The position numbers and the translations under genes were made by a program. A stretch of DNA of 64,000 nucleotides from Enterococcus xiangfangensis. GTDB taxonomy: Bacteria > Bacillota > Bacilli > Lactobacillales > Enterococcaceae. Under the pieces are notes generated by a model. It had not been told where the DNA came from, searched no databases, and saw only the letters and a list, made by a program, of their open reading frames with translations. The DNA is taken from contig NZ_BJDX01000002.1 of the NCBI RefSeq assembly GCF_005405365.1, positions 310,001 to 374,000 of the forward strand. The letters are read 5' to 3'. Shown one piece after another: positions 25,867-34,785 of the stretch (position 1 is its first letter; every line of letters starts with the position of its first letter).

Positions 25867-27585
25867 TCATATTCGTGAAGCAAAGTTCGGCTGCCATTTC
25901 TCAACGGCAAAATTTCCATTTGAAAGTTTGGAAATTTTCTTAATCCATTCCAATTCATTAAAAGAACGAGCTTTTAAAATATCGTTGTGTGTATCAGCTG
26001 CAAATAGGCTCTGATTGATCAGCCACCAAGTATGAGCAATTTTTGCCCGATCCAAATCTTCAGCTAGACGCATAGATTCATAAACGGGTGTTGTTTCAGG
26101 TAAAGTGATCATTAATACTTCTGTTTCGGCTTTGTTTTGCAGTCGCGGCAATAATTTTTGAATAGAAAGCGGGACTTCACCTGAACTTCTGGCGACTTCT
26201 TTTGCATAACTTTGAGTAGAATCTAGAAGCAGCAAAGTATGTCCCGTAGGTGCCGTATCAATAACGACAAGTTCATTTTCTGATTTATCAACGATCTCCG
26301 CGAAAGCGCGGAATACCGCTATTTCTTGTGTGCATGGAGAACGTAGATCTTCTTCTATATAAGCTAGATCATCAGCTTTCAATGTTTCACGAGCTTTCGA
26401 AAGAACAGTTTCTTTATAATCAGCTAGTTCTTTTTCTTCATCAATATGGCTAATTGAAATAGGGAAATCGGCTGGAAGAAACAGGTTCAAATGATCAGCC
26501 GGATCCGTGGTGGCTAAATGAACTTTTTTTCCTGCTTGGGCCAATTTTTCCGCGATTTTAATCGCAACAGTTGTTTTGCCAACACCACCTTTACCCATTG
26601 TAAAAATAATTTTTTTGTTTGTCCGAATGAACTCATTTACGATCAAATCTAAATGAGGAAAATCAAGTGATGTATGTTCTAATTCAACAATAGCCGGTTG
26701 TTGTTCGTTTAATAGAATTTGTAACTTGTCGATTCCCGTAACATTGTAAGGACGAAGCGGGATATAAAATGATTCAAATTTATGCAACAGAGTCGTGTTG
26801 GCTAAATCATTTTGTTGCTCTGTGTAAATCTCTTGAGAAATTACATCGTCAGGCACTTTCAGTAAACCATTGACTACTAATCGTTGGTTTTTGATTCCCA
26901 ATTTCAGCAGCTCTATTGAAGCACGCTCAGCTTCGATCAAAGGAGCTGCTTGTGGGCGGGTAACTAGTATCAAAGATGTTTGAGCAGCATCAGTCAATGT
27001 TGCAACGGCTTTTTCATACCGTTCTTTTTGACCGCTCAATCCTGATAATTGTCCCAAGCAAGAAACACCTGTAGTATTTTCATTTAGAAAACTGTTCCAA
27101 GCAGAAGGGAGCTGCAACATTCTTAATGTATGACCAGTTGGTGCTGTATCAAAGAGAATATAGTCAAACTGTTTGGCAACTTGTTCATCTGTTAGGAAAT
27201 TTGCGAACTCATTGAAGGCAGCAATTTCAACGGTACAAGATCCGGATAACTGTTCTTCCATATTAATAAGAGCGCTGTCAGGAAGGATTCCACGATACGG
27301 ACCGACAACTTGTTCTTTGTACTCTTTAGCAGCAGTGATCGGATCAAAATTGGCAACTTTTAAATTAGTAATGCCCGCAATAGTTGTAGGCCGATTCGAT
27401 AACGTAGTTTGAAAAACGTCTTGCAAGTTTGAAGCGGGGTCCGTGCTGACGAGCATAACTTTTTTATTGTCTTGTGCCAAAGTTACGGCGGTTGCACAGG
27501 CAGTAGTCGTTTTGCCAACGCCGCCTTTGCCTGTAAAAAATAAATATTTGGTTAGTCCCATCTTTTGGGGAATATAGCGAAGCAT
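25867..27585 (-). CDS. arsA: arsenical pump ATPase ArsA, two-domain
   Basis: A 572-residue fused duplicate ATPase. P-loops: GKGGVGKTT near 19-27 (A1) and again in FTMGKGGVGKTT near 320 (A2). Metalloid-site cysteines of ArsA can be placed in SGSCTVEIAAFNEF, GVSCLGQLSG and RSPCTQEIAVFRAF. Signal DTAPTGHTLR/L motifs are present in both halves. ArsA energises an ArsB-type permease for arsenite efflux, but no intact permease gene lies here. The frame opens at GTG 27627; AGGAGG before ATG 27583-27585 sets the start. Confidence 0.93.
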   Translation of the reverse strand: MLRYIPQKMGLTKYLFFTGKGGVGKTTTACATAVTLAQDNKKVMLVSTDPASNLQDVFQTTLSNRPTTIAGITNLKVANFDPITAAKEYKEQVVGPYRGILPDSALINMEEQLSGSCTVEIAAFNEFANFLTDEQVAKQFDYILFDTAPTGHTLRMLQLPSAWNSFLNENTTGVSCLGQLSGLSGQKERYEKAVATLTDAAQTSLILVTRPQAAPLIEAERASIELLKLGIKNQRLVVNGLLKVPDDVISQEIYTEQQNDLANTTLLHKFESFYIPLRPYNVTGIDKLQILLNEQQPAIVELEHTSLDFPHLDLIVNEFIRTNKKIIFTMGKGGVGKTTVAIKIAEKLAQAGKKVHLATTDPADHLNLFLPADFPISISHIDEEKELADYKETVLSKARETLKADDLAYIEEDLRSPCTQEIAVFRAFAEIVDKSENELVVIDTAPTGHTLLLLDSTQSYAKEVARSSGEVPLSIQKLLPRLQNKAETEVLMITLPETTPVYESMRLAEDLDRAKIAHTWWLINQSLFAADTHNDILKARSFNELEWIKKISKLSNGNFAVEKWQPNFASRI

Positions 27586-27604
27586 GGCATTTCCTCCTGA
27601 TCGA

Positions 27605-27973
27605 CTAGCAACAGCCAGAATTTCCACCGCAGCAATCGCTCGAGCTGTTTGCGGGCTGCATTACGAAGTGGACGTCTCCATATGTTCCAAACTCTTCTAA
27701 AGTAGGGTAGGCGCCTTCTTTGACGATTTCACCATCTAATAAGGTCACCGGCAAAATATCGTTACCTTTTTCTTGCAGTAATTTTAAAACGGCAGGTTGA
27801 TTGACAAAGGCATCTGGATCACCGGTTAAATTATGACGGGCAGCTTCAATTGAATCTAGCCCTTCGAAAATTTCAAAGACAGAAGTCACCATCAATAATT
27901 CTTCGTCGACTGATGGACCGCAAACACCGGTAGAGCAACACATGGCTGGTTCAAATAATTCCAATTTTTTCAT
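27605..27973 (-). CDS. arsD: arsenite metallochaperone ArsD
   Basis: A 122-residue chaperone that passes As(III) to ArsA. The essential cysteines Cys12, Cys13 and Cys18 stand in PAMCCSTGVCG, and the tail carries further vicinal pairs (SDCCGG...GCC) as in many ArsD proteins. It overlaps the end of arsR by 23 bp and precedes arsA by 19 bp. Confidence 0.94.
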   Translation of the reverse strand: MKKLELFEPAMCCSTGVCGPSVDEELLMVTSVFEIFEGLDSIEAARHNLTGDPDAFVNQPAVLKLLQEKGNDILPVTLLDGEIVKEGAYPTLEEFGTYGDVHFVMQPANSSSDCCGGNSGCC

Positions 27974-28298
27974 CGTTTCTTTCTCCTTTACAGTTACAAT
28001 TTATTTTTTTGCAAAGACAATCATCGTCATCAGAAAATAATTGCTTGATTGATCCCATAAATTGATCAATAAAACTTTCAGTTAATTGATAATGATGCCA
28101 CGTCCCTTGTTTCGTGACAAGAATGATACCGGCTTTTTCCAATACCTTCATATGATGAGACAAGGTTGGTTGGGTGAAGTCAAAGTGGTCTAAAATATCG
28201 CAAGCACATAAACTGCCGCATGATAACAAGTCGATAATTTTTAAACGGCTTGGGTCAGCTAAAGCTTTTAATATTTTGGTCATTTCAGCATAATTCAT
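27951..28298 (-). CDS. arsR: arsenite-responsive repressor ArsR
   Basis: A 115-residue ArsR/SmtB winged-helix repressor. The recognition helix is DFTQPTLSHHMKVLEKAG. The As(III)-binding cysteine pair Cys31/Cys33 (SLCACD) takes the place of the classical ELCVCDL box. A Cys-rich tail (CLCKKINCNCKG) adds further thiols. First gene of arsR-arsD-arsA, right behind its operator. Confidence 0.94.
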   Translation of the reverse strand: MNYAEMTKILKALADPSRLKIIDLLSCGSLCACDILDHFDFTQPTLSHHMKVLEKAGIILVTKQGTWHHYQLTESFIDQFMGSIKQLFSDDDDCLCKKINCNCKGERNDEKIGII

Positions 28299-28323
28299 AG
28301 TTCAACTCCTCTATATAGAAATC

Positions 28324-28365
28324 CATCTATGTATTTAATATAGATGAACCTCAATATATCGTCAA
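28324..28365 (-). promoter_or_regulatory. ars promoter and ArsR operator
   Basis: Minus strand -35 TTGACG (28360-28365), 17-bp spacer, -10 TATATT (28337-28342). An inverted repeat CATCTAT / ATAGATG (28324-28330, 28340-28346) overlaps the -10, the usual place for ArsR binding. Confidence 0.8.
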
Positions 28366-28435
28366 TCGTTTCTGTCCTTTTCATCGAACTAAGTAAAGCT
28401 CTGTAATTCATTCTTGGAAGAAAGGGGGGATTGGA

Positions 28436-28466
28436 CAAACAAAAAAGCCATGGGAAGAATCCCATG
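28436..28466 (-). terminator. terminator of the signal peptidase gene
   Basis: Perfect stem CATGGGA / TCCCATG followed on the minus strand by CTTTTTTG, 6 bases after the stop. Confidence 0.85.
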
Positions 28467-28471
28467 ACTGA

Positions 28472-29041
28472 TTAAAACAATTTAAATTCATTTAACGGCC
28501 AAAAGCGTAAAATCACTTTTCCTTGAATCAAAGAGTGATCGACAAAACCGAAAATTCGGCTATCTTTTGAGATCAAACGGTTATCACCTAAAACAAAATA
28601 TTGATCTGTCGGGACAGTCACTGAAAAATCATCTGTGAAACTGGTAGCATTTTCAGCTTGTTCTTGGAAAGCCGAATTATATGAATACTCATCAGCCAGC
28701 GCGTCTTTTTTAAACTGCTCCTTGAACTCGTCAAGATACGGTTCATCGTATGTTTTGCCGTTGATGGTCAACACATTATTCTTCATTTCTACCTGATCGC
28801 CGGGCAAGCCGATGATCCGCTTCACCACGTAAAGACTCTGATTATCCGGTTCTTTTGTTGTAATAATATCCTGTCTATCTAAATTAGATAGTTTGGATGT
28901 GATTAAGCGTTGATTGTCGTGGAGTGTCGGGTCCATTGAATGGCCTTCAACTTTCACTGGTGAAAAAACAAATATTCTAGCAAGAAAAATTAGAGCAATG
29001 ATAATGACTACTGGAAGCCATTCTTTTATTTTATTGTTCAT
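28472..29041 (-). CDS. lepB: signal peptidase I
   Basis: A 189-residue membrane-anchored serine protease that cleaves Sec/Tat signal peptides. One N-terminal membrane helix (about 9-27) precedes the Ser/Lys dyad: Ser35 in EGHSMDPTL and Lys74 in YVVKRIIGLPGD. Box E is VLGDNRLISKDSR near 152-164. Single-helix form typical of Gram-positive SipS/SpsB. Monocistronic. Confidence 0.93.
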   Translation of the reverse strand: MNNKIKEWLPVVIIIALIFLARIFVFSPVKVEGHSMDPTLHDNQRLITSKLSNLDRQDIITTKEPDNQSLYVVKRIIGLPGDQVEMKNNVLTINGKTYDEPYLDEFKEQFKKDALADEYSYNSAFQEQAENATSFTDDFSVTVPTDQYFVLGDNRLISKDSRIFGFVDHSLIQGKVILRFWPLNEFKLF

Positions 29042-29173
29042 AGGGTCACCTCGTGTTTAAATTTTATCATTCTTCAAAATAAAAAGCTCTTTTAAACTAT
29101 TATTCGTTTAAGGCTAGAGAAATCAAGTAGTTTGTGGGAAACTAAAACGAGGATCAATGATAGGAGCAAAGCG

Positions 29174-29809
29174 ATGAATAAGAATTATCCCGTCTCACCA
29201 AACGTACCCCAAAGTTTTTCCAACGATTTCTATTTGGAAGATGAAGCTAGTATTGAAGCTGTTCACGGCTACGGATTGGATTATAGTTACTTAGTTTGTG
29301 AAAATCTAGTATTACGCCGATCGATTTTAGAAAAAGTGACGATGCAACGGACAAAACTGGTTCGCTTTGAAGCGAACAATGTGTTTTTTAAAAACTGTGA
29401 TTTCTCAAATCTTGAATGGATCGGTGGTAGCTTTCATCAAGTTGTTTTTGAAAATTGCAAACTGACAGGCTGTAATTTTGCAGAAAGCTATTTGCGTGAT
29501 TGTCAGTTCAAAGATTGTTTGATCAATTTTGGTTCTTTCAGCGCGACAAATTTAAAAAATGTTGCATTTGAACACTGCCAATTAAACGATAGTGAATTTT
29601 TTGAAGTACGATGGAAACATTTATTTTTGGTAGATAATGAATTGACTAACAGCAACTGGATGCGGACTAAATTAGCTGAATTAGATTTTACAACCAATCG
29701 ATTTAGTAAGATTGCCTTCTCAATGGACCAGTTGAAAGGGCTAAAAGTCGATACTTATCAAGCGGTAGTTATCGCAGCGGGACTAGGTTTGCAGATCAAA
29801 GATAACTAA
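29174..29809 (+). CDS. pentapeptide-repeat protein, Qnr-like
   Basis: A 211-residue protein made largely of A/C/S-(D/N)-(L/F)-x-x pentapeptide repeats (about 45-190: FKNCDFSNLEWIGGSF, FENCKLTGCNFAESYL, CQFKDC...), predicted to fold as a right-handed quadrilateral beta helix that mimics DNA. Length and the end (DQLKGLKVDTYQAVVIAAGL) strongly recall the chromosomal Qnr of Enterococcus faecalis, which protects gyrase from quinolones. The frame opens at TTG 29132; AGGAG 7 bases before ATG 29174 sets the start. Resistance function is inference. Confidence 0.8.
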   Translation: MNKNYPVSPNVPQSFSNDFYLEDEASIEAVHGYGLDYSYLVCENLVLRRSILEKVTMQRTKLVRFEANNVFFKNCDFSNLEWIGGSFHQVVFENCKLTGCNFAESYLRDCQFKDCLINFGSFSATNLKNVAFEHCQLNDSEFFEVRWKHLFLVDNELTNSNWMRTKLAELDFTTNRFSKIAFSMDQLKGLKVDTYQAVVIAAGLGLQIKDN

Positions 29810-29934
29810 AAAATTGGTGTCTGACAGAATAAATTACTCCGCTGAAATAATCAAAGATTTAGGTCAGCGGAGCAGCTGACGATTACAAAGAATTTTAAGA
29901 CAAGTATTTTGATCTTGTACGGAAGAAGCCCACC

Positions 29935-30519
29935 TTATTTATAACAAGTGGCAAGAAAAAGTTCAGCGTCTTGGTTCATAAAAATCTTTTCACCACGATA
30001 AAAAGGTTGAATACTTACTTGGGAGAAACCAATCGTTTTTAGTAAACTTGATAATTCAGATTCAGCAAAACCATTGTGGACTTTAGGATGGTAGACTTTT
30101 GAATTTTCAATAAAATCAACAATCAATAGTTTGCCGCCTTTTGGTAAGAGATCAAAGAGTTCCGTCAAGATTTTTTTTGTATCGGGAATATGCAGCAAAA
30201 CCAACGACAGTACGATCGTGTCAACCGTTAACTCAGGAGTTTCTTTAGTAAAATCAGCTTGCAGGACGCGGACATTGGTTAGTTGTTGCTGGTTTATTTT
30301 ATGTTGTGCTACGGCTAACATTTGTTCTGCTGGATCAACTAAAAGCAGTTCATCAGCTTGCTCGGCTAAAGGTAAGCTGACTAACCCAGTTCCGCCGCCG
30401 TAATCTAGTACTTTTCCATAAAATTCAGGTTCAATTTTTTTTGTAATAATTTGGGCTAAATGTTTCCGTTCAGGGGTATCATAAGTTTGTGCTATCTTTT
30501 CAAAAATATTTTCGGTCAT
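29935..30519 (-). CDS. class I SAM-dependent methyltransferase
   Basis: About 194 residues from the preferred ATG (30517-30519, preceded by GGAG); an upstream in-frame ATG at 30579 adds 20 residues without a ribosome site. Motif I VLDYGGGTGLVSLPLA binds SAM, and VDTIVLSLVLLHIPD with KGGKLLIVDF are the following methyltransferase motifs. The substrate is unknown. Monocistronic. Confidence 0.82.
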   Translation of the reverse strand: MTENIFEKIAQTYDTPERKHLAQIITKKIEPEFYGKVLDYGGGTGLVSLPLAEQADELLLVDPAEQMLAVAQHKINQQQLTNVRVLQADFTKETPELTVDTIVLSLVLLHIPDTKKILTELFDLLPKGGKLLIVDFIENSKVYHPKVHNGFAESELSSLLKTIGFSQVSIQPFYRGEKIFMNQDAELFLATCYK

Positions 30520-30657
30520 CAGATCGACTCCAATCAATTTAATAGCAATATTGTACGTTATTTTAGCATTAAAATACATAGATTTAGTCCGAAGCGGCTA
30601 TCAGAGCAACTGATTGAATAAAATTGCGCTATAATAAAGCGAGAAAGGTGGAAGGTT

Positions 30658-31509
30658 ATGCTTATTAGTTTAGTCAGTTCATTACTAATGATCGGTGTTT
30701 TTGCTGGAATCTTGGGCGCAATTTTAGGAATTGGCGGCGGGATTATTTTAACGCCTTTTTTGACATTAATCATAGGATTAGATATCAAATACGCGATTGC
30801 AGCAAGTATTGTTTGTGTAATTGCGACAAGTTCCGGTGCGACTATCGCCTATTTGAAAGACGATATGTTGAATCTGCGGGTAGCGATGTTTTTAGAGATT
30901 GCAACAACGATCGGCGCAATCGTTGGAGCGGTACTTTCTGGTATCGTACCAACAGGATTTTTATTTATTCTATTTGGTGGATTTTTACTGTTTTCAGTGA
31001 TTAACATGATTCAAAAACTACGTGGAAAATCAGACAATGGCGTCAATGGATCTGTTAAGGACTCACTAGCTGAAAAATTAAAATTAAATGGTTCATATTA
31101 TGACAAAGTACTGGAAAAACAAATTGATTATCAAGTTGAAAAAGTGCCTGGCGGTTTTGCGATGATGTTTGGTGCAGGGATTGCTTCGGGCTTGTTAGGA
31201 ATTGGTAGTGGTGTTTTTAAGGTGACAGCAATGGATACCATTATGAAAATGCCATTGAAACCCTCAAGTGCTACGAGCAATTTAATGATGGGCGTGACGG
31301 CAGCAGCTTCTGCGATGGTTTACTTTTTTAACGGAACGATCTTACCAGAAATTGCGGCGCCGCTAGCCTTAGGGGTTTTAGTTGGCGCAACAATCGGCTC
31401 TAGGATCATGCAACGGTTGAAACCTGCCGTCATTCGCTTGATCTTTATTCCGATATTGTTATTTATGGGGATCCAGATGGTTCTCCGCGGATTTGGGGTG
31501 ATCGTTTAA
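30658..31509 (+). CDS. TauE/SafE-family membrane transporter
   Basis: A 283-residue polytopic protein with two TauE repeats: GAILGIGGGIILTPFLTL (about 20-38) and GAGIASGLLGIGSGVFKVTAMD (about 172-192), with about eight membrane segments. The family exports or imports sulfite, sulfonates or related organosulfur anions; the actual substrate is unknown. The next gene overlaps its stop (TAATG), so the two form a translationally coupled pair. Confidence 0.85.
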   Translation: MLISLVSSLLMIGVFAGILGAILGIGGGIILTPFLTLIIGLDIKYAIAASIVCVIATSSGATIAYLKDDMLNLRVAMFLEIATTIGAIVGAVLSGIVPTGFLFILFGGFLLFSVINMIQKLRGKSDNGVNGSVKDSLAEKLKLNGSYYDKVLEKQIDYQVEKVPGGFAMMFGAGIASGLLGIGSGVFKVTAMDTIMKMPLKPSSATSNLMMGVTAAASAMVYFFNGTILPEIAAPLALGVLVGATIGSRIMQRLKPAVIRLIFIPILLFMGIQMVLRGFGVIV

Positions 31510-31862
31510 TGGAAGAAAAAGAAGAAATTTTAAAAGTTGAACGGTCGATCGGATACATTTTACGGATCGGTGTGATCGTGTCTGCCGCAATCATTGTGAT
31601 TGGGCTGGTTTTATTATTTTTGCGACCAACCGCCATTCAAACACCAACTAGCTTGTCATTGATCTTTCAAGGTTTGCTTCGATTAAGAGGAGAAGCCTTC
31701 ATTATGCTGGGATTGTTCTGTTTGATTTTGACACCAGTTTTACGAGTGGTCGTGTCGATTTTTGCTTTTGCAAAAGAAAAAGATTATTTGTATGTAGTGA
31801 TCACAGTAATCGTGTTGATCATTCTGATTATCGGGATGAGTTTAGGTTTAGTCGAAAAATAG
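31509..31862 (+). CDS. DUF1634-type small membrane protein
   Basis: A 117-residue protein with three hydrophobic helices (about 17-40, 50-83, 92-112). DUF1634 proteins are regularly found directly behind TauE/SafE transporters and are presumed partners. The ATG shares its A with the TAA of the upstream gene. Confidence 0.78.
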   Translation: MEEKEEILKVERSIGYILRIGVIVSAAIIVIGLVLLFLRPTAIQTPTSLSLIFQGLLRLRGEAFIMLGLFCLILTPVLRVVVSIFAFAKEKDYLYVVITVIVLIILIIGMSLGLVEK

Positions 31863-31867
31863 CTGCA

Positions 31868-31907
31868 AAAAAAAGAAGTGACAAAATTTTTGTCACTTCT
31901 TTTTTTA
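31868..31907. terminator. bidirectional terminator with GTGACAAAA core
   Basis: Perfect stem AGAAGTGACAAAA / TTTTTGTCACTTCT flanked by A and T tracts, serving both convergent genes. Confidence 0.9.
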
Positions 31908-31913
31908 TTCGTT

Positions 31914-33338
31914 TCATTGAATCAAAAAGATGATTAAGCTTAATAAACCTAGGCTAGTAACAATAGTAAATAGGAGTTTATCGCGTTTTGTCGTAAAGAC
32001 TGGGCGGTGATACGTGTGACTGTTCCACAGCCAAAAGACAAGTCCTAACGCATAGATTCCGATGCAATAAAGTAAATTTAGCAATCCAGAAGAATACAGC
32101 ATATAAATTCCATAAACAATGCCGCCGATTGCTAAAAACTGTTGACCTTTATGTTTTTTCTTTTTAGCAATCTGCCATAAAAATGCAGCAGATAAAACAT
32201 AAGGGACTAGCACCATGGTCGTTGCGGTATTCGTCACTGCTTGGAAAGCATCCATTGCCCAACGAGAAATCAAAAAGACGATCTGCATGATGGCGCCATT
32301 TAAGATCAACGCATTTACAGGTGCGTTTTGTTTATTGGCTTTTCCTAAAAATGCTGGGAACATTTTGTCTTGTGCTGCGTCAAAAGAAATCTCGGCAGCT
32401 AAAATTGTCCACGATATCCATGCACCTAAGACTGAGATGATGACTCCGATGTCAATCATGTGAGCTGCCCACGCACCCGTGGATACCCGTAAAACGCCGC
32501 TTAAAGAAGGACTAGGTAGTGCCGCTAATTCGGTTTGTGGCAATGAGCCGAAACTAAGCATCACGATCAAAACGTAAATAGCTAACGTTATCGCGTATCC
32601 GATTAAGGTAGCACGACCGACGTCGCGAGCACGTTTGGCACGCCCAGACAGTACAACAGCGCCTTCAATCCCAACAAAAACCCACATCGTTTGTAACATG
32701 GCATGTCGGATCTGCGTTGGAATACTGCCTAAATGCTGCCCATTCAAGTTTATATTTTGAGCAAAGACATCGAATGAAAAAGTCTGATAATTAAAATGGA
32801 TAAATAAAAGTAAAATTGCCATTAAAATCGGAATGACTTTTGCGCCGGTAGCAATCGTATTTAAAATACTTGCAGTTCGAATGCCGCGAGCCACTAAAAA
32901 AACAACGCTCCAGATCATAAAGGTCCCCAAAAATAAACCAATCCGACCACCAGAACCACCAATTGAGGGAATGAACTTGCTTAAAGCGTCTAAAAATAAA
33001 ATGACAAAAGACACATTTCCAATAATATTGCTCAGCCAATAACCCCAAGCCGAGTTGAAGCCGATATAATCGCCAAAACCATCTTTGGCGTAATAATAAA
33101 TCCCACCGATGATTTGCGGCTCTTCTTTTGAAAGAGTTTGAAACACTTTCGCAATAAAGAAAACGCCGAGTCCGGTAATTAGCCAGGCGAGTAACGAAGC
33201 AATTACACCAGCTGACTGCGAAATACTGCTAGGCAAGTTAAAGACGCCGCCGCCTAACATCGAGCCGATGACAATCATACTCAAACCTAATAAACTCATC
33301 TCTTTCGTATGGTTATCAGGTGCTTGATTTTGTTCCAT
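31914..33338 (-). CDS. APC-family basic amino acid antiporter (ArcD-like)
   Basis: A 474-residue transporter with about 12-13 transmembrane helices. The N-terminal APC signature is SMIVIGSMLGGGVFNLPSS; the segment FVGIEGAVVLSGRAKRARDVGRAT is typical of the basic amino acid/polyamine antiporter subfamily that includes arginine:ornithine exchangers. No arc genes are adjacent, so the specificity stays open. Ribosome site AGGAGG. Monocistronic. Confidence 0.85.
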   Translation of the reverse strand: MEQNQAPDNHTKEMSLLGLSMIVIGSMLGGGVFNLPSSISQSAGVIASLLAWLITGLGVFFIAKVFQTLSKEEPQIIGGIYYYAKDGFGDYIGFNSAWGYWLSNIIGNVSFVILFLDALSKFIPSIGGSGGRIGLFLGTFMIWSVVFLVARGIRTASILNTIATGAKVIPILMAILLLFIHFNYQTFSFDVFAQNINLNGQHLGSIPTQIRHAMLQTMWVFVGIEGAVVLSGRAKRARDVGRATLIGYAITLAIYVLIVMLSFGSLPQTELAALPSPSLSGVLRVSTGAWAAHMIDIGVIISVLGAWISWTILAAEISFDAAQDKMFPAFLGKANKQNAPVNALILNGAIMQIVFLISRWAMDAFQAVTNTATTMVLVPYVLSAAFLWQIAKKKKHKGQQFLAIGGIVYGIYMLYSSGLLNLLYCIGIYALGLVFWLWNSHTYHRPVFTTKRDKLLFTIVTSLGLLSLIIFLIQ

Positions 33339-33683
33339 AAATTTCCTCCTAAGAAATACTGTTTCTATTCAAGCATATTTGTGTGAAAATGACCATAAGG
33401 ATAAAGTGAAACTAAGTGTTTTTACATTAAAGAATTATCATTTTGTTATAATTTGAAGCGACAAGTAGCACTTTTGTTTGAAAATAAGGAAATACCTGAT
33501 CCTAAATACGTGCAGAAGAAAATTATTTTGGAATTAGGAAAAATTGCGTGCATTCCTGAATTTTTATCAGGAAATGATTTTTAAAAATAGCAAACCCAAC
33601 AGTTTGTTGCTGTTTATTTTCTTTAGGAGAGGCTGTTTTTTAGTTAACAGAGTGATAAAATTGAATCAGCAAGGAGGTCTAAA
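33339..33683. other. 345-bp gap with a possible short transcript
   Basis: Holds a perfect -10 TATAAT (33447-33452) without a good -35, then about 130 bases open in one frame (33453-33584, 43 codons from TTG, no ribosome site), ending in a hairpin TTCCTGA / TCAGGAA (33553-33573) and TTTTT. Further on lie a weak hairpin at 33628-33646 (CTGTT / AACAG) and the AAGGAGG of the next gene. It may be a small RNA or a gene remnant. Confidence 0.3.
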
Positions 33684-34241
33684 ATGATTAAAGTTCGAGT
33701 AGCAACACCTGCAGATGCAGCGGCATTAGTTGCGATTTATACGCCTTATGTCGAAGAAACAACCATTACTTTTGATTATGAAGTGCCCAGTGAGGCGACA
33801 TTTGTTCAAAATATAGAAGAAACGGTCGACACATATCCCTATTTTGTGGCAGAAGATGAGGGAGAAATCTTAGGATATGCCTATGCGCATCCATATAAAA
33901 ATCGAGCGGCTTATGATTGGGCAGTGGAGGTCAGTGTTTACGTTGATCGTACAAAACGCGGCAATGGGACAGGCAAAGTTTTATACCAAGCGCTAGAAGC
34001 AGCATTAAAAAAACAAAACGTCGCGATTTTAACAGCATGTATTACTGGTGGAAATCAATCTAGTATCCATTTTCATACAAAACTTGGTTATCAAGAAGTC
34101 GCTAGTTTTCCTAAAATAGGTTATAAATTTGATCAATGGCTCGATGTCATCTGGCTGCAAAAATTTTTAACTAAGCCAGAAGGACAATTACCAGCATTTA
34201 TTCCGTTTGCTAAACTAGACAAAAAAGTTACAGAGAAGTGA
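33684..34241 (+). CDS. GNAT acetyltransferase, phosphinothricin/methionine-sulfone type
   Basis: A 185-residue GNAT enzyme. The acetyl-CoA pyrophosphate loop is RTKRGNGTGKVLY (about 92-104); YTPYVEETTITFDYE near the start and GGNQSSIHFHTKLGY (about 120-135) are signatures of the Pat/YwnH subgroup, which N-acetylates phosphinothricin, methionine sulfoximine or sulfone. The C-terminal ~25 residues are extra. Strong ribosome site AAGGAGG. Single gene. Confidence 0.85.
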   Translation: MIKVRVATPADAAALVAIYTPYVEETTITFDYEVPSEATFVQNIEETVDTYPYFVAEDEGEILGYAYAHPYKNRAAYDWAVEVSVYVDRTKRGNGTGKVLYQALEAALKKQNVAILTACITGGNQSSIHFHTKLGYQEVASFPKIGYKFDQWLDVIWLQKFLTKPEGQLPAFIPFAKLDKKVTEK

Positions 34242-34434
34242 GCGTAAAAGTGCAGGAGTTTGCAATTACTTTTTTAACGGATTTTTACGACAAAAACATC
34301 GTTGGTTTTTGAACTGGATAGAAATTAAATTCTGTTAATGAGATTCTAATTAAATTCAATAAGAATTGTTACGGACCTGTACCGCTGATTTGTTATTCTT
34401 GCAATATCAAAGCGAGGAGGGCTCTAATAGCGCA

Positions 34435-34560
34435 ATGAAACGAGAAAAGGACGCTTCGAAAAACGGAGTAAAACCGACTGACTTTTTACTAGAAATGTTG
34501 GCGTTGTTCATTCTGATTTCCTTAACTATTTATGCCATCAAAACGGGTAAACTTTTTTAA
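34435..34560 (+). CDS. small membrane protein
   Basis: A 41-residue protein with a charged N-terminus (MKREKDASKNG) and one hydrophobic helix (LLEMLALFILISLTIYAI) ending in KTGKLF. A GAGGAGG site is present but about 14 bases from ATG, longer than usual. The frame is open further upstream to 34366 without a better start. Its own terminator follows. Function unknown. Confidence 0.45.
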   Translation: MKREKDASKNGVKPTDFLLEMLALFILISLTIYAIKTGKLF

Positions 34561-34601
34561 AACGAACAATAAACAATCTTTAAATCAATATTTTATAAAC
34601 T

Positions 34602-34634
34602 AAAAACCCTTAATATATGAGGGTTTTTGGTTTA
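34602..34634 (+). terminator. terminator after the small membrane protein
   Basis: Stem AAAAACCCT / AGGGTTTTT with an 8-9-nt loop, followed by GGTTTATTTT. Confidence 0.75.
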
Positions 34635-34755
34635 TTTTCCGTTATCGTAAAATTGTAATCATTCTATATTTTTATGAAAAGGGGTAAGGTCTTACAATTT
34701 TTCTAGGTTTTCTTTTAGGGGTTTCTTCGTGTTCTTAGTCAGAGATCACTAACCG

Positions 34756-34785
34756 CAAAAAAAACTGCCTGAAGTTTAGGCAGTT
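34756..34785 (-). terminator. terminator overlapping a stop codon
   Basis: Stem AACTGCCT / AGGCAGTT followed on the minus strand by eight T. The stem includes the stop codon region of the 160-residue membrane protein. Confidence 0.8.

Noticed and set aside
29837-29882. Inverted repeat CTCCGCTGA / TCAGCGGAG with a 28-nt loop behind the Qnr-like gene
   Set aside because: No T run follows, so it is not listed as a terminator, although it could still be a processing hairpin.
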